A stretch of 11,766 bases of DNA, from positions 1-11,766 of the forward strand of contig CAYOMP010000083.1 in assembly GCA_964405075.1 (NCBI GenBank). Direction: 5' to 3'. This document shows positions 7,289-11,766 of this stretch, piece after piece. The notes beneath the pieces are model-generated. The model searched no databases and was not told where the DNA came from. It was given only the letters and a program-made list of their open reading frames with translations. The DNA comes from CAYOMP01 sp964405075 (lineage in GTDB: Bacteria > Bacillota > Clostridia > Lachnospirales > Lachnospiraceae). Both the position numbers and the translations under genes were made by a program. Numbering within the stretch: the first letter of the stretch is position 1; every line of letters begins with the position of its first letter.

Positions 7289-8575
7289 CTATTCAATGGT
7301 TGAAGCAGTAATTCCGGCAACTAATTCATCTACCAATTCTTGCGGAGTGAGACCGTCAGGATTTCCCTCTCCCACTGCATTTCCAAATTTAGTACATGGA
7401 TCCCAATACTTATTACCTACACGTTGCAAACTGGCAAACTCACTCTGGGAAATTACTGCCTGAATTGCTGGTACCTGTGATACAGCATCTGAAGCTGCTG
7501 CATTTATATTAGAAGGTCCTTGATTTCTTTCAACAAAACGAAGAGTCTGATTTTCTTCATTTGTAAACCAATCAGCCAATTTCATTGCCCAATCTTTATG
7601 TTCAGAGTAATAATTTACTCCCATCATTTTATAACCGGTAAAAGAACTCATCTGTATCTGCTGTCCTGCACAAGTATATGTAGGGAGTTTCACAGCACCA
7701 TAATCATCTCCCCAGATTTCCTTAATATCAACGGCATTCCAAACGCCACTAATTCCAGCAATTACACTGCCATCTGCCACACCTGCCATAAATTCATCGT
7801 CTGTGACATTCCTAAAGCCTGAGCTACTTGTAATATCAAGCATTGCCTGAGTTATATCAGCACCAGAAATATTTCCAGCACTCTCATTCCAATTACAATA
7901 ATTAGTTACACCATCATCATTTAAGCCAAGTTCTAATCCTGTACAACCAAAGAAAGCATACAGATACCACCCGGAACTTAAATCCATAGTCATTACTTTT
8001 TCATTGGCAGCTGCAACCTCCAAAATCTTATCAATACTCTGAACATCCTCAGCTGTCAAGTAGTTTTTATCATAATATAAAAAGTATCCATTATCCGCCG
8101 TCATTGGATAAGCATAAAGAATATTATTAACCGTGGCAGCACTAACAGATTCAGCCAGATTAGCCTTTGATACTTCATCTGCATTAGCTACAGGTTCAAT
8201 AGCACCAGCAGCAACTAATGCCATTAGCTGATCATCGGCAAAACCAAAAACATCTGCTCCATTTTGTACATCACCCAGTAAGTTTTCCTTACACACTGAA
8301 TCACTAACGCTTTCAAGTGATACTTCCAAATTAACTTCACCTGAGTGTTCTTGTTTAAATGACTCTATCATTTTCTCTAATAATGGGAAATTTTCCTCAT
8401 CCGACCAAACAACCAAAGAAACATCCTCCTTGGTAGAGCCAGAATTTTCTTGAGTAGCAGTTTCTGTTGTTGCATCGTCTGTATTCTCAGTAGTTGTATT
8501 AGAACTGCCACATCCTACAATGCTCACAAGCATAGAAACTGCAAGTCCCAAGGCTACTATTTTCTTTTTCTTCAT
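7289..8575 (-). CDS. MalE-type extracellular solute-binding lipoprotein
   Basis: A 428-residue secreted lipoprotein. The signal peptide is MKKKK plus a hydrophobic core ending in the lipobox SIVGC, with Cys22 as the acylated residue. A Thr/Ser/Asp/Glu-rich linker (about 23-50) tethers the domain to the membrane. The rest resembles family 1 binding proteins for maltose and oligosaccharides: LVVWSDEENFPLLEKMIESF at the N-terminal lobe, GADVFGFADDQL at about 105-116, AYPMTADNGYFLYYDKNYL at the hinge-spanning segment, and DWAMKLADWFTNEENQTLRF near the C-terminus. Aromatic residues suited to stacking on sugars are frequent. The start is supported by AAAGGA eight bases upstream (8589-8584). No ABC permease or ATPase lies in the window; the only operon partner is the downstream chemoreceptor. 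Either it delivers a ligand to that receptor, or it shares a transporter encoded elsewhere. Confidence 0.92.
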   Translation of the reverse strand: MKKKKIVALGLAVSMLVSIVGCGSSNTTTENTDDATTETATQENSGSTKEDVSLVVWSDEENFPLLEKMIESFKQEHSGEVNLEVSLESVSDSVCKENLLGDVQNGADVFGFADDQLMALVAAGAIEPVANADEVSKANLAESVSAATVNNILYAYPMTADNGYFLYYDKNYLTAEDVQSIDKILEVAAANEKVMTMDLSSGWYLYAFFGCTGLELGLNDDGVTNYCNWNESAGNISGADITQAMLDITSSSGFRNVTDDEFMAGVADGSVIAGISGVWNAVDIKEIWGDDYGAVKLPTYTCAGQQIQMSSFTGYKMMGVNYYSEHKDWAMKLADWFTNEENQTLRFVERNQGPSNINAAASDAVSQVPAIQAVISQSEFASLQRVGNKYWDPCTKFGNAVGEGNPDGLTPQELVDELVAGITASTIE

Positions 8576-8607
8576 GTAATTCGTCCTTTCTTCTTATATA
8601 ACATCAA

Positions 8608-8637
8608 GTTATATCTTTTATATACAATAGATATAAC
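8608..8637. promoter_or_regulatory. Perfect 9+9 inverted repeat at the binding-protein promoter, possible operator
   Basis: GTTATATCT (8608-8616) and AGATATAAC (8629-8637) are exact inverted copies separated by 12 bases. The site covers the predicted -10 element (8624-8629) and start-site area of the minus-strand operon, a usual position for a repressor. Further TATAAC-like half-sites lie around 8595-8601. The spacing is longer than that of typical LacI-family operators, so the cognate regulator is unknown. Confidence 0.45.
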
Positions 8638-8652
8638 ATATATAGCATTCAA
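8624..8652 (-). promoter_or_regulatory. Candidate promoter of the binding protein/chemoreceptor operon
   Basis: On the minus strand TTGAAT (8652-8647) is followed after 17 bases by TATTGT (8629-8624). Transcription would start near 8617, about 40 bases before the ATG at 8575. Each hexamer departs from consensus by two bases. Neighbouring AT-rich hexamers make alternatives possible. Confidence 0.35.
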
Positions 8653-8812
8653 GGGCAATTTTTTATGTATAGTCATTTTATTAAAACTTTAATCCAAAGA
8701 TTAAATTAACATAAACCCTATGTCTAAAATTCCCCCAGCATACAAATCAATCCCTTTATATAATTTTATATAAACAGATCAGCAGCTAAACTTTTCAAGC
8801 CGTTTAGGTAAA

Positions 8813-10558
8813 TTATTTTATTGGTATATATACTGTATACCACTTATCTTCATATAATTTCTCATATGCCCCACAATTGGCAAATTCTAATGTGGCATAA
8901 TACTTATCCATATTCCAATATCCACTCATATCCTGTGCCATATCACCCATTACTATTACCGGATATTCATTTGTTTCCTTTGCATTCTCTATATATTCTT
9001 CAAACTCTGTCATACTCAGATATTCCAAATCCGGCCATGAGCTGTTAAAGAACGGTTCCATATCAGTAATAACATATCCGATGTTAAAGCTTCCTAATGT
9101 CATTAGCTTATACTCACTATATGGAGTTAACAACTCTTCCAGTCTATCTATTAACTCTGCCCTCTCAGGTGATGTCTTGATTCCTGCAAAGATTGGATTA
9201 TTCACTCCTGTGGTTAAATATTCATTATCACTGTCATGATATACAAAAGTGGTAGCATAATGTACTCCTGCTGCTAATACAAATGATAAAACAAAACTAG
9301 CCGTCATATGCATCGCCATCTTAATATAGTTATTTTTTTCTCTGGCAACTCTTATTATCACCAACACTACTATTCCTATTGGCAGTCCAAGGTACACTCT
9401 ATAATATGCTGAACCCGTATCCGTACCTATAGTTAACACTGCCATTGCCACAGCCACTGTTGCACACAAATTGCTAAATTCCACATCCCTTACTGAATAG
9501 TATATAGCAGCTACCGCTCCAAATACTATACAGCCAAATGCTACTAACACGTGAGCATCTATATAATCGGCTTTGTATCCTGTAAAAGCTCCAAATATGG
9601 CAATTACTGCTGTACAGGCAACTATTTCATATTTTCTGATATCTTTCTGGCTACGTTTAGATAATCTATTTCCTACAAAGAAAATCAGCACCATAATTCC
9701 GACAAGAATAATTACTTCTATCCAATTACGTCCACCTTGCAACATCCCTCTATAAAACAAGGATATAATTCTTACTAAACCATGTGAAGATTCGCTACCT
9801 CCACTTACTCCTAAAAGATTCAAAATATCTGTAATAAATTTGTCTAAACCAAGTATTGAAATAACAATAATGGCACCAATTACTCCACCTAAGAAACCAC
9901 CTAATGCAAACTGCAAAGACCTGATTACCGGTAACTTCCATTTTCCACATTTTTTATAAGATATGCTGTAATCATCTGCCAGCTGGATGATTACATAATT
10001 CCAAAATACCACTACAACTTGAGCTAACTGTAATATATTTGGCATTCTTACATATGTATTTATCCCAAATACGAAACCAGCCAAAACAATTTTCTTTACA
10101 CTATCTTTCTTCAAAGCATCCAATAACAATATTATTGCTAAGGTCTGAACTGTCATACTAATAGCATTCCAATTCATACAATGTACCCATGTAATTCCAA
10201 AAAGACTACCTACTAATCCACACAATAATGCTAATATTGGTGACATATAATTCCTTAATATGTAGAAAGTCAAAAATGCTGTAGCTGTATAAAATAACCA
10301 TGACATAACGTTTAATGCCATAAGCTGATATCCAGGCATAATGTGATAAATAATTCCTCCAATTAATTCACCCAAAAAATAGTATACCTCATTTACCCAC
10401 ACATCTTTGTCAAAAATATATTTGAATTTTGTCAAATATGAACATGTATCTTGAACATCCAAGCCTTTATTTATAAATGGTAAAAACCACACTACTATAA
10501 ATATGGCCAAAGCTATACATATACTCTTTTCTATTTTTTTGATATTTTTCTTTTCCAT
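8813..10558 (-). CDS. Large polytopic membrane protein, GT-C glycosyltransferase-like
   Basis: A 581-residue protein with about 12-13 hydrophobic helices from residue 11 to about 430, then an extracytoplasmic soluble tail of about 150 residues. After TM1 the first outer loop carries two aspartates (D34 and D37 in GLDVQDT), the position where GT-C glycosyltransferases keep their catalytic acid. The arrangement of many helices plus a C-terminal outer domain also fits that class, which transfers sugars from polyprenyl-phosphate donors outside the membrane. I do not recognise a specific family, so the function is inference. It starts 23 nt after the acyltransferase stop codon with GGAG (10567-10564) close to the ATG, and is the last gene of the cluster. 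No strong terminator follows; a 6-bp CTAAAC/GTTTAG stem at 8786-8807 lacks a T-run. Confidence 0.7.
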   Translation of the reverse strand: MEKKNIKKIEKSICIALAIFIVVWFLPFINKGLDVQDTCSYLTKFKYIFDKDVWVNEVYYFLGELIGGIIYHIMPGYQLMALNVMSWLFYTATAFLTFYILRNYMSPILALLCGLVGSLFGITWVHCMNWNAISMTVQTLAIILLLDALKKDSVKKIVLAGFVFGINTYVRMPNILQLAQVVVVFWNYVIIQLADDYSISYKKCGKWKLPVIRSLQFALGGFLGGVIGAIIVISILGLDKFITDILNLLGVSGGSESSHGLVRIISLFYRGMLQGGRNWIEVIILVGIMVLIFFVGNRLSKRSQKDIRKYEIVACTAVIAIFGAFTGYKADYIDAHVLVAFGCIVFGAVAAIYYSVRDVEFSNLCATVAVAMAVLTIGTDTGSAYYRVYLGLPIGIVVLVIIRVAREKNNYIKMAMHMTASFVLSFVLAAGVHYATTFVYHDSDNEYLTTGVNNPIFAGIKTSPERAELIDRLEELLTPYSEYKLMTLGSFNIGYVITDMEPFFNSSWPDLEYLSMTEFEEYIENAKETNEYPVIVMGDMAQDMSGYWNMDKYYATLEFANCGAYEKLYEDKWYTVYIPIK

Positions 10559-10581
10559 ATTTTCTCCAATCTTTTTATTCC

Positions 10582-11634
10582 CTATGATATAAGAAACTTA
10601 TCCAAAATACTTAACCCAACCAATGATACTATAATTTGCATTATTTTCACAACTAATGCATTTATTCCAACAATTCCACCAACTGCCTGTACTACTGCAA
10701 ATACCACTAAGTGAAGGCATAGAATTGCAATTGTATGCTTTCCGATATACTCTAATATTTTATCTATGAAACCAATTAACTCTAATAAATTAGATAACCA
10801 AATTAAACAGATACATCCTAAAACTGCAACTATATAATACAAAAATATTGATAATCCATAATCACGAACAGATAAATTCACAGACTGATTAGCGATAGAT
10901 AATCCGATAAACGCTAAAGCAACCGCCACTACAATCACAGGTCGTTTCTTTGTTCTATCTATAAAATCATTCTCTTTAAGAAAATATCCAACTATCATAA
11001 ATGCTACAAAAAGGAAAGTCGTATCCAGACTCCATGGCAATAATATTGGACAAAACTTTTCCAAAATAAAACTTAAGCCAAGCAATACAATAATACTTAT
11101 AAGCATCTTTTTCCTATTATCGATTATCTTAGGCATTATTATCCTAAATAAACATATCGAAACAAACATTGCTGTCAAAAACCACGTCGGTGCATTTAAG
11201 ACAGTCATAAGATATATATTATCGTTAGTTGCATTTCCAAAGAATGTATCTGTTACCGGATACATAACATTTCTCGAATACAATGCTCCTACTATGTACC
11301 CTATTATATTTTCTGAGGTATGGGAAATCACTATATCCTTTATTACAAAAATCCCAATAAGCACCAGATTAAAAACAGCATATGGAACCAATAGTCTTTT
11401 GGCCTTTTTCTTTACAAACTCACCAACACTTTCATCTTCTTTTAATTTAAAGGTATATCCTGCAACTACAAAAAATATAGGCATATACACCATTCCGCCA
11501 AAAAAAGTTACAGCATTTGATGAAAAGTTTGAATGATTAATGAGAACCAATATAATTCCTATTGCCTTTGCAATGTCAATCCATCCAATTCTTTTATTCA
11601 ATTGTTGGTTAGTTGCCATCTTTGTTTCTTTCAC
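10582..11634 (-). CDS. Acyltransferase family 3 membrane protein (OafA/WecH-like)
   Basis: A 350-residue polytopic membrane protein with about ten helices. The family signature is at the N-terminus: IGWIDIAKAIGIILVLINH with the catalytic-type histidine H34, then YMPIFFVVAGY (50-60) and the basic KKKAKRLLVPY (75-85). Members transfer acetyl or similar groups to the sugars of O-antigens, exopolysaccharides, teichoic acids or peptidoglycan at the membrane. The start is GTG at 11634, placed directly after the TAA of the upstream gene (11635-11637), with GGAG (11648-11645) ten bases upstream. An ATG five codons later (11619) is possible but has only a weak AAAG upstream. The direct stop-start junction suggests translational coupling within a surface-glycan operon. 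Confidence 0.87.
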   Translation of the reverse strand: MKETKMATNQQLNKRIGWIDIAKAIGIILVLINHSNFSSNAVTFFGGMVYMPIFFVVAGYTFKLKEDESVGEFVKKKAKRLLVPYAVFNLVLIGIFVIKDIVISHTSENIIGYIVGALYSRNVMYPVTDTFFGNATNDNIYLMTVLNAPTWFLTAMFVSICLFRIIMPKIIDNRKKMLISIIVLLGLSFILEKFCPILLPWSLDTTFLFVAFMIVGYFLKENDFIDRTKKRPVIVVAVALAFIGLSIANQSVNLSVRDYGLSIFLYYIVAVLGCICLIWLSNLLELIGFIDKILEYIGKHTIAILCLHLVVFAVVQAVGGIVGINALVVKIMQIIVSLVGLSILDKFLIS

Positions 11635-11766
11635 TTAATTTCTTCTCCATATCTTATTGATACAAGTCATAAAAAGTCCAGCTACCTTTTCCCCTAATGG
11701 CTCAATATATTTTGTTACAAATGCAGCAACAATTCCCATAACAACAACTGTCACCACAAAATCTAT
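11635..11766 (-). CDS. C-terminal end of a membrane protein, cut by the window edge
   Basis: An open frame runs from the window edge (11766) to TAA at 11637-11635, giving 43 residues. They form one hydrophobic helix (IDFVVTVVVMGIVAAFV), then TKYIEP and a basic amphipathic tail ending KIWRRN. The frame contains the ribosome binding site of the acyltransferase and ends base-to-base with its GTG, which supports it as a real coding end. A final helix followed by a Y-I-E-P type segment is reminiscent of the last helix of OafA-type acyltransferases, but 43 residues are too few to assign a family. Confidence 0.65.
   Translation of the reverse strand: MDFVVTVVVMGIVAAFVTKYIEPLGEKVAGLFMTCINKIWRRN

Noticed and set aside
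8688..8774. Inverted repeats at 8688-8705 (TTTAATC/GATTAAA) and 8755-8774 (TTTATATAA/TTATATAAA)
   Set aside because: They are nearly pure A/T in an AT-rich spacer, and neither has a GC-rich stem plus T-run suited to ending the flanking minus-strand gene.

Overview
The window is AT-rich DNA with strong AGGAGG-type ribosome binding sites, two methyl-accepting chemotaxis proteins, a lipoprotein solute-binding protein and short intergenic regions. This fits a motile low-GC Firmicute, most likely of the Lachnospiraceae (Butyrivibrio/Roseburia/Lachnospira type). The taxonomic call is inferred from composition and protein style, not from a marker gene.

Left part (1-4356). A chemoreceptor with a single extracytoplasmic Cache domain (244-2040, +) has a good sigma-A-like promoter and a leader of about 150 nt that contains a hairpin. 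It ends in a strong bidirectional terminator (2075-2118) shared with a convergent ten-helix DMT/EamA exporter (2189-3058, -). Divergent from the exporter is a LacI/GalR-family repressor (3361-4356, +) with a near-consensus promoter and no sugar operon beside it.

Middle (4578-5540). A stand-alone sugar-nucleotide/phosphocholine-type cytidylyltransferase (4578-5306, +) ends inside a 65-nt hairpin that includes its own stop codon. A second inverted repeat of 106 nt follows and folds into one long rod. It carries A and T tracts on its two flanks, so it can terminate this gene and the convergent chemoreceptor, but its length is also compatible with a small mobile repeat (MITE-like) or a structured RNA.

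Right-middle (5540-8637). A two-gene minus-strand operon encodes a MalE-type lipoprotein binding protein (7289-8575), and 15 nt later a four-helix-bundle chemoreceptor (5540-7273). No ABC permease or ATPase is nearby, so the likeliest reading is a dedicated binding-protein/receptor pair for chemotaxis to a carbohydrate. A 9+9 bp perfect inverted repeat covers the predicted promoter -10 element and start site.

Right edge (8813-11766). A tightly packed minus-strand cluster contains the C-terminal end of a membrane protein (cut by the window), an acyltransferase-3 family membrane protein that starts with GTG directly after the previous stop codon, and a large polytopic protein resembling GT-C glycosyltransferases. 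This looks like the end of a cell-surface polysaccharide or glycan-modification locus.

No tRNA, rRNA, CRISPR array, recognisable insertion sequence or phage gene was seen. The least explained items are the paired structured repeats at 5283-5464 and the binding protein/chemoreceptor operon with its palindromic promoter.
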